DNA of 64,000 nucleotides. Origin: Accumulibacter sp036625275. GTDB taxonomy: Bacteria; Pseudomonadota; Gammaproteobacteria; Burkholderiales; Rhodocyclaceae. A model generated the notes under the pieces. That model was not told the origin of the DNA. It searched no databases and saw nothing but the letters and a program-made list of their open reading frames with translations. Location: NCBI RefSeq assembly GCF_036625275.1, contig NZ_JAZKUD010000011.1, forward strand, positions 1 through 64,000. The letters are read 5' to 3'. Positions 9,440-18,139 of this stretch are shown here, one piece after another; positions within the stretch are counted from its first letter, which is position 1; each line of letters begins with the position of its first letter. The position numbers and the translations under genes are program-made.

Positions 9440-9778
9440 TCATTCCGGCAGCGGCGCCGGGTGGTAATGAACGGCCAGCCAGACGCTGGTCTGATCAGGG
9501 CTGGTCCAGTCCACGCGGTGCCGCCGATGCGGCGCAATGTGCAGATAATCCCCGGCCTTGAGCTGGCGGGCTTGTGTCTCGTCGGCGAAACGCAGGCCGG
9601 CTTCGCCCTGCACCAACAGTACCCATTCCCCCTCTGGCTGGTCGTACCAGAAACCCGGCGGGCTGGACTGGCCGGTCGAGACGATGCGTTCAATCGTCAG
9701 ACCGGGCTGGACCAATAGTTGCAAGAACTGCTCGGTGGGCGAGTCTGGAGGTGGCAGGTTGGCGAACAGGTTGTCCAT
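9440..9778 (-). CDS. Small cupin-domain protein
   Basis: 112 residues from the ATG at 9778 (MDNLFANLPPPDSPTEQFLQL); an in-frame ATG at 9814 would add 12 unconserved residues. The core carries the cupin fold: PEGEWVLLVQGEAGLRFADE (motif 1, but without its usual histidines) and AGDYLHIAPHRRHRVDWTSP (motif 2 with H). It is similar to the stand-alone cupins annotated as phosphoribosylaminoimidazole carboxylase-like. With few metal ligands kept, a binding rather than catalytic role is as likely. No linked pathway is evident. Confidence 0.75.
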   Translation of the reverse strand: MDNLFANLPPPDSPTEQFLQLLVQPGLTIERIVSTGQSSPPGFWYDQPEGEWVLLVQGEAGLRFADETQARQLKAGDYLHIAPHRRHRVDWTSPDQTSVWLAVHYHPAPLPE

Positions 9779-10196
9779 TGGGCGTAAGTGGCGGGTGATC
9801 GATGCGGCAGGCAACAGATACGAATGGTGAAGGATGGTGAAGTGTGGATGATAAACGCAGCCGATCCCGAAAATTGAAAGATGGCTGCGTTTGAATGACC
9901 ACCTGCCTGGCCCTCGGCGACCTCAACGACGCCGCCTGCCGCCTTACCGCGAGATCACGAATGCCTCGGCGAGGCCAAAACCCTGCAGGCTCCGGAAATC
10001 TGGCATCTGGCCAGCGGCGACCCGGCGAAGGCCTTCGTGAGCATCCACGTCGGCCTGGTGATTCAGAACTCGATCGATGATCGTTCTGGTGCAGCCGCTC
10101 GCCATGGCTTCTCGTCGAGCATTCGCCAAACGGGGTCTAGGGTTGGTGCTGCCTGGCTTCTGGGGGTAGCACGGAAGTTCGTGGCAGCGTCCGGGG
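9779..10196. other. Gene-poor stretch with one hairpin
   Basis: An inverted repeat AAACGCAGCC (9853-9862) / GGCTGCGTTT (9883-9892) could form a 10-bp stem with a 20-nt loop, possibly a terminator or operator. After it, two short frames (9895-10080 and about 9950-10150) together look like a once-continuous coding region now shifted, but I do not recognise a family. Confidence 0.4.
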
Positions 10197-10468
10197 TTAA
10201 TGTGAAAGTCGCGCCAGCGACTCACGAATCTCCCTTCCCCCTTGCGGGGGCGAAGGCGGGGTTTCGCGGAGCACTGCTCCGCGCCGCCGTAGCCGGCCCG
10301 CGATGCAGCGCGGGCCGTGGAAGGAGTCGGGGGGCGAGATGGGGAAATCGCAGAGCCTGCTCTGCGCCCATCGAGCGATTCCGGCGTGCCAGCCGGAATG
10401 CGCCCTGCAAGGGAGGGAAGCGGTCATGACTTTCATGATTGGGGGTGCCTGGAGAAGTCATGACCGTT
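10197..10468 (+). repeat. Composite palindromic intergenic repeat, copy 3 (long form)
   Basis: 272 bp: the usual left end and right hairpin, enlarged by two internal modules. One is a single 72-bp-type unit with the palindrome GCGGAGCACTGCTCCGC and GCCCGCGATGCAGCGCGGGC (the unit repeated five times in copy 6). The other is an AGAGCCTGCTCT / ATTCCGGCGTGCCAGCCGGAAT module, also found in copies 7 and 9. No gene is seen between it and 10,623. Confidence 0.85.
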
Positions 10469-10623
10469 GGTTCAACGTTTGCGCCTGGAATTTGCAGACC
10501 GCTTGCCGAGCGAGGCCTTGACAGGAGTCTCGTCGCTCAGGCGCCTGTAGCGCATGTCGGGCCATGCGCCGTCCCTGGTCGACAGCAATCGATGATCTCG
10601 TTGATGGCCTGGAGAATTGGCCG

Positions 10624-10962
10624 CTATTCGCCTGCCTCGGTGCCAGGTTCCGGAGCGATGACGTCGCGAATCGCTGTCTTCAGCTCGCTGCGGTCGAGAT
10701 GGACGAGCAGCAGCAGACCGGCGCGAACGAGTTCTTCCTTGCTGGCGGAGAGGCCCTTGCGCGCCAGTTGCTTCTTCAGCTTGGAGAGTTTAAGGAATTC
10801 GCTGTTCGTCAGGCGTACCTGGCAGCGAACCGTTCTGGCGGCTTTCTTCCCTTTTTTCCGATCCGGTTTCTCGCCGGTTTTTCCGGCCAGCCTTTTCAGT
10901 TTGAGTGCATGTGTTGCGGCGGCAATCGGGTCATCGCCGGGAGGATTGGCTGATGCTGACAT
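10624..10962 (-). CDS. Small basic hypothetical protein, ribbon-helix-helix-like
   Basis: 112 residues. A lysine/arginine-rich N-terminal third (KLKRLAGKTGEKPDRKKGKK) is followed by RTVRCQVRLTNSEFLKLSKLKKQL and GLSASKEELVRAGLLLL, a pattern like a ribbon-helix-helix strand plus two helices. DNA binding is therefore plausible. It is transcribed in the same direction as pstS but lies downstream of it, with a 138-bp gap. No precise family is recognised. Confidence 0.6.
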   Translation of the reverse strand: MSASANPPGDDPIAAATHALKLKRLAGKTGEKPDRKKGKKAARTVRCQVRLTNSEFLKLSKLKKQLARKGLSASKEELVRAGLLLLVHLDRSELKTAIRDVIAPEPGTEAGE

Positions 10963-11100
10963 TCAAATCTCCGTGACAGGAAGCAACAGGTTCAGGGTTC
11001 AACAGCGGTCCTCTGTGCCCAAGGGGCAGGTATCTCGCTGCGGGTGGGGGTCCCGGAGGGGGGCTCCGGGGTATTTGAAAGTCTTTGTCCGGGGCAATGG

Positions 11101-12129
11101 TCAGGAACCGTGCATCAAGGCATCGAGCAACTTGCGCATGTCAACCGGCCGCGGCCGGGCCTTGTTCTCGCCGCCATAAACGCTGCCGACTTTCCTGGCA
11201 TTGATCCGTTCGAGGTTCTCGCTGTACGCCCGTGCCGGCAGCGGCAGGTAGTTCGCTTCGACCACCAGCCGCTCGGCGTTCTTCATGCAGAAATCAACGA
11301 AATCCTTGACCGCCGGTTTTTCGAGCGACTTTTCATTGACGTAGAGGAACAACGGACGCGATAGCGGCTGATAGCTGCCGTTGCGAATGTTGGCAACCGT
11401 CGGCAGAACGGCTTCCTTGCCGTCTCCGATGGCCACAGCCTTCAGCTTCTTCGCGTTTTCGACATAGTAGTCGAGGCTCAGATAGCCCAGAGCGTCCTTG
11501 TCGTCGGCAATCCGCTGCGCCAGCACGGCGTGGTCTTCGGCAGTATGGACATCGCTGCGGCTGGACTTGACGGTGCCAACGACGACTTCGGTGAAGGATT
11601 CGAAAGATCCCGAATCGGCACCCGGCGCATAGAGATTGATCTTCTGGGCCGGCCATGCCGGATTGAGGTCCTTCCAGGTGTTGATCCGGCCCTGTGCCCC
11701 CGGTTCCCAGAGCTTTCTCAGATCGGCGACGCTCAGTCTATTGACGAAGGCATTCTGTGGATTGACCACGACGGTCAGCGCATCGTAGGCCATCGGCATT
11801 TCGTAGAAGCGGACGCCGGCTTTGGTGCAGTCGTCCATTTCCTTTTTCAGGATCGGTCGCGAGGCGTTCGAGAGGTCGGTCTCGCCGCGGCAGAACTTCG
11901 CAAAACCGGCACTGGTTCCGGAGACGCCGATGTTGACGTGCACTTCGTGCAGCTTGGCCCGCTGGAAATCCTGGGCCACCGCCTCGGTGATCGGATAGAC
12001 CGTGCTCGAACCGTCGATCCTGACCACGGGTCCGGCACCCATGGCCAGCGGACTGACCGCCAGGGCAGCAGCAAAAGCGCCTGCGGAAAAAAACGACGTG
12101 GCAAGTGAAGCGGACAGATCGCGCGGCAT
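11101..12129 (-). CDS. pstS: Phosphate ABC transporter periplasmic binding protein
   Basis: 342 residues with a signal peptide ending near AMGAG (about residue 32). The phosphate-site signatures of PstS are present: IDGSSTVYPITEAV, GVSGTSAGFAKFC, SNASRPI and GADSGSFESFTE. It captures periplasmic phosphate for the PstCAB permease. GGAGA stands 7 bp upstream of the ATG. No pstC, pstA or pstB lies in the window, so the gene is an orphan, here preceded by a three-unit Pho box. It most resembles the PstS/SphX branch with a Cys-containing GTSAGFxKFC loop. Confidence 0.93.
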   Translation of the reverse strand: MPRDLSASLATSFFSAGAFAAALAVSPLAMGAGPVVRIDGSSTVYPITEAVAQDFQRAKLHEVHVNIGVSGTSAGFAKFCRGETDLSNASRPILKKEMDDCTKAGVRFYEMPMAYDALTVVVNPQNAFVNRLSVADLRKLWEPGAQGRINTWKDLNPAWPAQKINLYAPGADSGSFESFTEVVVGTVKSSRSDVHTAEDHAVLAQRIADDKDALGYLSLDYYVENAKKLKAVAIGDGKEAVLPTVANIRNGSYQPLSRPLFLYVNEKSLEKPAVKDFVDFCMKNAERLVVEANYLPLPARAYSENLERINARKVGSVYGGENKARPRPVDMRKLLDALMHGS

Positions 12130-12174
12130 GGGAAGTCTCCATGATGAGGGTTGATCGAAACGACGCAGGGATTG

Positions 12175-12205
12175 TGTGACAGATTTGTGACGGATTGATG
12201 ACAGA
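12175..12205 (-). promoter_or_regulatory. Triple Pho box upstream of pstS
   Basis: On the minus strand three PhoB half-sites occur at about 11-bp spacing: CTGTCAT, CCGTCAC and CTGTCAC, separated by A/T-rich 4-bp linkers. The classical Pho box is CTGTCAT repeated at 11-bp period. They end about 45 bp upstream of the pstS ATG, fitting PhoB activation under phosphate limitation. Confidence 0.8.
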
Positions 12206-12361
12206 TTGTCTTTGCCGCGACGGCGACCCGCTGGTCGGCGATGACCGTCCTGGTGAAGCCGCCGCTCACTCGTACGACGGGCTGTTTGCGTGCCGACGCG
12301 CGACGCCCGATAATGAGTACTGGCGCCGGGCCGACAGGCCGGCAGAACTCGGGAGCGTGGT

Positions 12362-13114
12362 ATGGATTTATGGGCATGTCCGGCGGTCGTGACCGGGGCA
12401 GCATCGGGCCTGGGCGCCGAGACGGCGCGCTATCTCTCTGAAGCGGGTGCCAAGGTGGCGGTGATCGACATCGACGCCGAGGGTGTTCAGAGGGTTGCCG
12501 ACGAGATTGGCGCGCTCGCCATTCCCTGTGACGTCGCCGATGCACTGTCCGCCGAGCAGGCGATCGCCATGGCACGTGAGGCGCATGGCGCAGCGCGCGT
12601 GCTGGTGCACTGCGTCGGCCGTGGCCACTGCAAGCCAATCGTCGGGGCCAGTGGTCCGATGCCACTGGAGGATTTTCGCCAGCTCGTCGAAGTCAACCTG
12701 ATTTCGACCTTCAACATGATGCGGCTCGCCGCCGCCGACATGGCGGGTTTGCAGCCACTGGCCAACGGCGAGCGTGGCGTCATCCTGTCCACGGCATCGG
12801 TCTCGGCCTACGAAGGACAGAGCGGCGAAGCGGCGTATGCCGCCTCGAAAGGCGGCGTCGTCAGCATGATCCTGCCGGCCTCGCGCGAACTCGGTCCCCT
12901 CGGGATCCGTGTCGTCGGCATCGCGCCCGGCCTGTTCGGCACGCAGACCCTGTTCGATATGGAGAAGAACCTCGACTCGCGGTTGGCCAGGCAGATCCCG
13001 TTCCCGCACCGCTTCGGCGATCCCGCCGAGTTCGCGATGCTGGTTCTGCATGTGCTCAAGAATGTCATGATCAACGGCAGTGTGTTGCGCCTCGACGGTG
13101 GCTATCATCGCTGA
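12362..13114 (+). CDS. Short-chain dehydrogenase/reductase (3-hydroxyacyl-CoA dehydrogenase type II-like)
   Basis: 250 residues with TGAASGLG (Rossmann nucleotide loop), D at the end of strand 2 (VAVIDIDAEG, favouring NAD), and the Ser/Tyr/Lys triad in STASVSAYEGQSGEAAYAASKGG. The layout resembles HSD17B10/FadB2-like dehydrogenases, which oxidise 3-hydroxyacyl-CoA. The usual N-terminal basic residue (GKVAVVTG) is replaced by ACPAVVTG, a small oddity. It ends 9 bp before the next gene, so the two are probably cotranscribed. Confidence 0.82.
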   Translation: MDLWACPAVVTGAASGLGAETARYLSEAGAKVAVIDIDAEGVQRVADEIGALAIPCDVADALSAEQAIAMAREAHGAARVLVHCVGRGHCKPIVGASGPMPLEDFRQLVEVNLISTFNMMRLAAADMAGLQPLANGERGVILSTASVSAYEGQSGEAAYAASKGGVVSMILPASRELGPLGIRVVGIAPGLFGTQTLFDMEKNLDSRLARQIPFPHRFGDPAEFAMLVLHVLKNVMINGSVLRLDGGYHR

Positions 13115-13123
13115 AAAGGGGGC

Positions 13124-13978
13124 GTGATGATCAAGGAGAAGGGACGGAAGGCTGAGCACAGCAGGACCATCGTCCTGTATCTTGTCTCGCATGCCTCGGG
13201 CGAGCTGGTCGAGATGCTGGCGCGCAATGCGGTCACCCAGCTGGCCGGACTCGAGGTGAAACGCCGGCTGTGGAAGATGGTCCGGCACCTCGACCAGATT
13301 CCCGAGATCCTTGGCACATTCGCCAGTTCGCCGGGCTATGTTCTGCACAGCATCAGCCACCACGATATCCGCGAGGCACTCGAGGAAGGCTGTCGCCGGC
13401 TCAACCTCCCTTGCCAGTTTGCGCTCGAGCCGCTGCTCGGCCGGCTGGCCGGATACTCCGGCGCCACGGTGCAGCTTCACAACAGTTCGGGCGACGCTTT
13501 TGACGAGGACTACTACCGCCGCGTCGAGGCCATGAAGTATACCCTGGCCCATGACGACGGGATCGGCAGCGATGATCTTGAGGGTGCCGACGTGATCGTC
13601 GTCGGCGTGTCACGGGCGACCAAGACGCCGACCTGCATGTACCTCGCCTCGCGCGGCATCAAGGCCGCCAATGTGCCGCTGGTGCCGGGAGCGCCGCCGC
13701 CGTCGGCGCTGTTGCATGTGAGCAAGCCGTTGATCGTCGGGCTGACCGTCGATCCTGTACGGTTGGCGATGGTCCGCGCGGCCCGCCTGACGGCGCTGCA
13801 GGATGAAGCCAATACCGACTACGCGGATATCGACGGTCTGCGCAAGGAAGTGCTCGAAGCGCGTCGCCTGTTCATCCGGCGCGGCTGGCCAATCATCGAC
13901 GCCAGCCATCGTTCGATCGAGCAGACGGCGTCAATGATCGTCGAAATGCTGCGCAAACGGGCCATCGAGGGTCATTAA
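13124..13978 (+). CDS. Bifunctional kinase/pyrophosphorylase regulating PEP synthase or PPDK (DUF299)
   Basis: 284 residues with the DUF299 signatures YTLAHDDG, ADVIVVGVSRATKTPTCMYL (P-loop-like) and GIKAANVPLVPG. Such proteins use ADP to phosphorylate, and phosphate to dephosphorylate, a threonine of PEP synthase or pyruvate phosphate dikinase, switching it off and on. The wording LEEGCRRLNLPCQFALEP and the absent HVSDGT motif look more like the PPDK-type proteins of alphaproteobacteria than betaproteobacterial PpsR; this is from memory. Start: GTG at 13124 or ATG at 13127. The TAA stop is supplied by repeat copy 4. No ppsA/ppdK is nearby. Confidence 0.85.
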   Translation: MMIKEKGRKAEHSRTIVLYLVSHASGELVEMLARNAVTQLAGLEVKRRLWKMVRHLDQIPEILGTFASSPGYVLHSISHHDIREALEEGCRRLNLPCQFALEPLLGRLAGYSGATVQLHNSSGDAFDEDYYRRVEAMKYTLAHDDGIGSDDLEGADVIVVGVSRATKTPTCMYLASRGIKAANVPLVPGAPPPSALLHVSKPLIVGLTVDPVRLAMVRAARLTALQDEANTDYADIDGLRKEVLEARRLFIRRGWPIIDASHRSIEQTASMIVEMLRKRAIEGH

Positions 13979-14099
13979 TGTCAAAGTCGCGTATGCGACT
14001 CACGAACCTCCCCTCCCCCCTCGCGGGGGAGGGGTTGGGGTAGAGGGAAACGGTCATGACTTTCATGATCGGGGGTGCCTGGAAAAGTCATGACCGTTA
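13975..14099 (+). repeat. Composite palindromic intergenic repeat, copy 4
   Basis: 125 bp, TTAATGTCAAAGTCGCG to GTCATGACCGTTA, with a CCTCCCC...GGGGAGGGG stem between the two end hairpins. Its first TAA is the stop of the DUF299 gene. Confidence 0.9.
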
Positions 14100-14148
14100 G
14101 CAGGCGACGGATCGGCCAAGCAGCGTTTCGCAACCGCCGCTTGCGCCG

Positions 14149-14469
14149 CTAGAAAAAATATCGATGGACGAAGAACGCCGCGAGACCCATGGCTATCGTC
14201 ACCAACAGATTGCGCGTGACGAGGCCGGCGGCCAGGCTGACCAGTGCGGCAACCAGGTACGAATTGGCAAACGAAACCTGCCACTCGCCATTCGGCAGCA
14301 GGACGGCGGGTACGGTGATGGCCGTCAGCACCGCCGGCGGGATGAACTTGAGCGAGACTTCGAGCCACGGCGCCAGGCGAATCCGGTCTGCCACTGCGAA
14401 CAGACCATAGCGGATGCCGAAGGTCACGACCACCATTCCGGCAAGCATCCAGACCTCATCGCTGCTCAT
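14149..14469 (-). CDS. azlD: AzlD-family small membrane subunit
   Basis: 106 residues with three to four hydrophobic helices: WMLAGMVVVTFGIRYGLF, FIPPAVLTAITVPAVLL, YLVAALVSLAAGLV, LLVTIAMGLAAFF. AzlD is the small partner of AzlC in branched-chain amino-acid (and azaleucine) export. Its ATG overlaps the azlC stop (ATGA), the normal arrangement. Confidence 0.85.
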   Translation of the reverse strand: MSSDEVWMLAGMVVVTFGIRYGLFAVADRIRLAPWLEVSLKFIPPAVLTAITVPAVLLPNGEWQVSFANSYLVAALVSLAAGLVTRNLLVTIAMGLAAFFVHRYFF

Positions 14470-15206
14470 GGCCGGCCGGCCTCCCGGCGTGCATCGATGA
14501 TGCGCTGCGCCAGCAAGCCCGAGGCGATGCCGGCGAAAGCGGAAACGACAATCCCGAGTTTGTAGGGCATCGCCAGCGTGAGCAGCGAGGCCGCTCCGGC
14601 CGTGAGAACGGAGAGCAGGACCGGAAGGGTTTTGACAAAGGGGATGATCATTCCAATGAAGGTCACCGGCATCGCCACATCGAGTCCCCAGCTCTGCGCG
14701 TCGGGAATGCGGTGGCCGAGCACCAGGCCGAGAAAGCACCAGAATTGCCAGTTGAGATACATGGCAATCGACGAGCCGAGCTGGTACCAGTGCTTGCAAG
14801 GTGACGAATCGCTCCTTTGAAAGCGGTGCACGGTCACCGCGAAGGTTTCGTCGGTCAGCCAGAACGCCAGCGGAATTCGCCATCTTTGTGGCAGATCCTT
14901 GAGATACGGGAGGAGGGTGGCGCTGTAGAGCATGTGGCGCAGATTGACGATCAGGGTCGTCAGCACGATGATCGCGACCGGCGTCTGTGCGGCGACCAGC
15001 CCGACGGCGATGAACTGCGATGAACCGGCAAAAACCAGCGCCGACATCAGGATTGCGGCCGTCATCGACAGGCCCGAGGTGGCCGCGATGGCGCCGTAAA
15101 TCAGCCCAAACGGCAGCGCGCCGAGCAGCAGCGGCAGCGTATCGCGGATTCCCGAGAAAAATTCGTGTCTGTTGAGCGATTCAGGGTGATTCATGGGAGT
15201 GGTCAT
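14466..15206 (-). CDS. azlC: AzlC-family branched-chain amino-acid exporter
   Basis: About 246 residues from the ATG at 15206 (other in-frame starts at 15236 and 15194 are possible; none has a clear ribosome site). Family signatures are LPFGLIYGAIAATSGLS, SALVFAGSSQFIAVGL and the conserved NLRHMLYSATLLPYL. Multiple membrane helices span the length. It forms a two-component exporter with AzlD. A central stretch, HRFQRSDSSPCKHWYQLG, is slightly unusual but does not break the fold. Confidence 0.85.
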   Translation of the reverse strand: MTTPMNHPESLNRHEFFSGIRDTLPLLLGALPFGLIYGAIAATSGLSMTAAILMSALVFAGSSQFIAVGLVAAQTPVAIIVLTTLIVNLRHMLYSATLLPYLKDLPQRWRIPLAFWLTDETFAVTVHRFQRSDSSPCKHWYQLGSSIAMYLNWQFWCFLGLVLGHRIPDAQSWGLDVAMPVTFIGMIIPFVKTLPVLLSVLTAGAASLLTLAMPYKLGIVVSAFAGIASGLLAQRIIDARREAGRP

Positions 15207-15342
15207 TGGCGTCGGAGACATGCCCCTGCGGGCCACGTCAATCCTGATGATCAGGCGAACATGAGCCGATCGCGCGGCGCCGGGATCGGGCGACTCAGGT
15301 CATTGACGATCAGATGACGCACTGGGCTTTCCTTCCGGGTCC

Positions 15343-16317
15343 TCAGTCAGCCAGTGCTGCCGCCAGCGTTTTCGCGTTCTGCCGCATCATGCCAAGATAA
15401 CTGTCGGCTGCGCTGCCGGGTTTTGCCAGCGAGTCGGAGTATAGCGTGCCACCGATGCGAGCGCCCGATTCACGGCTGATGCGTTCGAGCAGGCGCGGGT
15501 CGGTGATGTTCTCGACGAACATCGCCTTGATCCTTTCCTGGCGGATCTGCCGGATGATGGCGCCGACCTCGCCGGCCGAAGGCTCGGCGTCGGTACTGAC
15601 GCCGACCGGGGCGATGAAGCGGATCCCGTAGGCGCGGCTGAAGTAGGCGAAAGCGTCATGCGAGCTGACGACTTTGCGCCTTTCTGCCGGCAGGACATTG
15701 AAGGTGGCGCGAATTTCGCCGTCGAGAATCGCCATGGCCTGCTCCAGGCGGGCCGCATTGGCCTGATAGACGCTGCGGTTTGCCGGGTCCGCCTCGCCGA
15801 GTGCGGCAGCGATGTTGGCGACGTAACGGCGAGCATTGGCGAGGTCCTGCCAGGCATGCGGATCGAGGTCGCCGGGATGCTGGTGAGGGTCGGCAGGCTT
15901 GCCGGCATGCGCTCGCGGCTGGCGCAGTGCATGGATTCCCTGGCTGGCGACGACCCGCGCACCGCGATAGCCGGATGACTTGATCAGGCGGTCGATCCAG
16001 CCCTCGAAACCGAGCCCGTTGACGATCACCAGTCGCGCCCGGGAAAGGGTTCTGGCGTCGCTGGGTGTCGGTTGGTAGACATGCGCATCGGCGCCGGCGC
16101 CAACCAGGGTGTATACCTGCACGCGGTCGCCGCCGATCTGCTGCGTCAGATCGCCGAGAATGCTGAAGCTGGCGACCACCGGCAGCGCCTCGCCAGCCAC
16201 CGTCCGACCGACCGATCCCAGACTGGCAATGGCCAGCAGTCCAATGGCCAGCAGCCCTATTGCCAGAAGCCGGAAAGGCGCGCTCAGAAGAATCATGGGC
16301 ATGACTGGATTTCTCAT
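15343..16317 (-). CDS. Zinc/manganese ABC transporter periplasmic binding protein
   Basis: 324 residues, cluster A-I binding protein. A hydrophobic signal peptide contains a threefold LLAIG repeat (tandem in the DNA too, near 16220-16270). Metal ligands are likely the H of GADAHVYQPTP, the H in DPHAW, the H of SSHDAFAYF and the D near TLYSDSL. A short His-rich loop (HAGKPADPHQHPGDLDPH) is typical of ZnuA. It ends next to the permease gene, forming a three-gene operon in the order ATPase, permease, binding protein. Confidence 0.88.
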   Translation of the reverse strand: MRNPVMPMILLSAPFRLLAIGLLAIGLLAIASLGSVGRTVAGEALPVVASFSILGDLTQQIGGDRVQVYTLVGAGADAHVYQPTPSDARTLSRARLVIVNGLGFEGWIDRLIKSSGYRGARVVASQGIHALRQPRAHAGKPADPHQHPGDLDPHAWQDLANARRYVANIAAALGEADPANRSVYQANAARLEQAMAILDGEIRATFNVLPAERRKVVSSHDAFAYFSRAYGIRFIAPVGVSTDAEPSAGEVGAIIRQIRQERIKAMFVENITDPRLLERISRESGARIGGTLYSDSLAKPGSAADSYLGMMRQNAKTLAAALAD

Positions 16318-16323
16318 CAGGGT

Positions 16324-17205
16324 TCAGCGTTCGAAATGCCAATTCGGCCGCCAGCGGCTGGCCAGCGGCCCGAGTCGGCCGATTCCCATCGACAGCAGGT
16401 AGAAGGCACCAAGCGTCAGCACGATGGCCGGTCCCGCCGGTAGGTTGGCGTAGTACGACAGCAGCAGGCCGATCAGCGACCCGAAAAAAGCCGTCAGCAC
16501 GGCGATCAGCAGCATTGGGCCGAGGGTCCCCGCCCACAGGCGTGCCGTGGCCGCCGGCAGAATCATGATGCCGACCGCCATCAGCGTGCCGAGGGCGTGG
16601 AAACCAGCCACCAGGTTGAGCACCAGCAGGATCATGAAACCATAGTGGGCGACCGGCGCGAGGCGGCTGATGCGCGCCAGGAAAGCCGGATCGCAGCCTT
16701 CGAGCGCGAACAGACGCAGCCCGATCGCGAGCGCGACGACCGATAGCGAGGCGAAGCTGGCAAGCAGGTACAGTGCGGCGTCGTCGAGCGCGAGCACGCT
16801 GCCGAAAAGGACATGCAACAGATCGACGCTACTGCCGCGCAGCGAGATGATCAGCACGCCGGCGGAGAGCGAGAGCAAGTAGAAGGTCGCCAGGCTGGTG
16901 TCCTCCTTGATCACCGTATTGCGCGCCACGCCACCGGCCAGCACCGCCACCGCCAGGCCGGCCATCAGGCCGCCAAGGGTCATTGCCGGGAGGGACAGTC
17001 CGGCAATCAGATAGCCGATGGCCGCGCCCGGCAGGATCGCGTGCGACATCGCATCACCGGCGAGACTCATGCGGCGCAACATCAGGAAGACACCGACCGG
17101 CGTCGCACCCAGCGACAGGGCCAGGCAACCTGCCAGTGCCCGGCGCATGAAGCCGAACTCGATGAATGGCGAGAGCAGTGGCAGCGACGACAACGTTTCG
17201 GTCAT
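16324..17205 (-). CDS. Zinc/manganese ABC transporter permease
   Basis: 293 residues of the ABC-3 family (ZnuB/TroC/MntB). It has the start block FMRRALAGCLALSLGATPVGVFLMLRRMSL written here in two overlapping pieces of conserved sequence, then GDAMSHAILPGAAIGY, which is the family hallmark, and about eight hydrophobic helices. Its ATG overlaps the ATPase stop by 4 bp. Metal specificity between Zn and Mn is not decidable from the permease. Confidence 0.9.
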   Translation of the reverse strand: MTETLSSLPLLSPFIEFGFMRRALAGCLALSLGATPVGVFLMLRRMSLAGDAMSHAILPGAAIGYLIAGLSLPAMTLGGLMAGLAVAVLAGGVARNTVIKEDTSLATFYLLSLSAGVLIISLRGSSVDLLHVLFGSVLALDDAALYLLASFASLSVVALAIGLRLFALEGCDPAFLARISRLAPVAHYGFMILLVLNLVAGFHALGTLMAVGIMILPAATARLWAGTLGPMLLIAVLTAFFGSLIGLLLSYYANLPAGPAIVLTLGAFYLLSMGIGRLGPLASRWRPNWHFER

Positions 17206-17999
17206 GCGCCCATCCGGTGGCTGCGACAGATCGCCGTGGCCTGGTCCGCGCGGCGGCCTTCGGCGAGTTGCTGGGCGCGCAAGAGGTTGGCCTCGCTGAG
17301 TACGCTCGCGGTGTCACCGCGCGCGACGACTTCACGCGCCAGCAACAGCGTTTCCGGATATTCCTGGCGAACATGTTCGAGATCGTGCAGGACAGAGATC
17401 ACCGTTCGCCCTTCACTGTGCCAGCGGCGCACCAGCGCCGCCAGGTCGCGCACGCTGGCCACGTCGATCGCCCCATAGGGCTCGTCGAGCAGCACCAGCG
17501 GCGCGTCCTGGAGCAGGACCCTGGCAAACAGCGCGCGCTGCAACTGACCGCCAGAGAGCGAGCCAATCGGGCGTCCTTCGAGTCCGCCCAGGCCGACGCC
17601 ATCGATGGCCGCTTCGATGCGCTCCCGGCGGACGCGGTCGAGGCCGGCAAAAGCACCGATTTCGCGCCACAGGCCCATCGCCACGAAGTCATGAACAACG
17701 ATCGGGAAGCTCGTATCAAGCGTCGCCTGCTGCGTCAGGTAGGCGATCTGCCGGCGCTGCAGGCCGTTCAGGCCGATCCTCCCCTGCAGGGGTCGCAGTT
17801 CGCCGGCGATGCCCTTGAGCAGCGTCGATTTGCCGGCGCCGTTGGGGCCGACGATGGCCAGCAGACTGCCGGTAGCGACTTCGCCACGCAAGTGGTGCAC
17901 GGCGGGATGCCGGTTGTAGCCGAGCGTCAGATCGTCAAAGTAGAGCAGCGCCTCAGCCTGCAAGGGCGGGCGCAGACATGACGGTTGCACGGCGTTCAA
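17202..17999 (-). CDS. Zinc/manganese ABC transporter ATP-binding protein
   Basis: ABC ATPase with Walker A VGPNGAGKST, signature LSGGQLQRALFAR, Walker B PLVLLDEPYGAID and the switch H of VLHDLEH. The frame is open back to 18206 but family similarity begins at LLYFDDLTLGYN. The best start is TTG at 17999, whose TTGA overlaps the stop of the small membrane frame upstream; a GTG at 17990 is the alternative. It powers the permease 16324-17205. Confidence 0.88.
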   Translation of the reverse strand: MNAVQPSCLRPPLQAEALLYFDDLTLGYNRHPAVHHLRGEVATGSLLAIVGPNGAGKSTLLKGIAGELRPLQGRIGLNGLQRRQIAYLTQQATLDTSFPIVVHDFVAMGLWREIGAFAGLDRVRRERIEAAIDGVGLGGLEGRPIGSLSGGQLQRALFARVLLQDAPLVLLDEPYGAIDVASVRDLAALVRRWHSEGRTVISVLHDLEHVRQEYPETLLLAREVVARGDTASVLSEANLLRAQQLAEGRRADQATAICRSHRMGA

Positions 18000-18139
18000 T
18001 CGAGTGCCCAGAGGACGGTCGTCCACAACAGCAGCAGCGCCGCGAAGGCCCACAGCAAGCGGATGGCGGTGCTGCTGCAGAGCACCGGATCGAGCTTCAG
18101 GACGCCTGTCGATCGGGCTGAACGGAGTGGGGTAGGCAT
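17996..18139 (-). CDS. 47-residue single-span membrane peptide coupled to the metal transporter
   Basis: From ATG at 18139: MPTPLRSARSTGVLKLDPVL, then a hydrophobic helix (about residues 28-45, AIRLLWAFAALLLLWTTVLW) and a short tail ending ALD. The TGA overlaps the likely TTG start of the ATPase (TTGA), a translational-coupling geometry. Positive charges before the helix predict an N-in orientation. No family recognised; it could be a small transporter accessory peptide. Confidence 0.5.
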   Translation of the reverse strand: MPTPLRSARSTGVLKLDPVLCSSTAIRLLWAFAALLLLWTTVLWALD

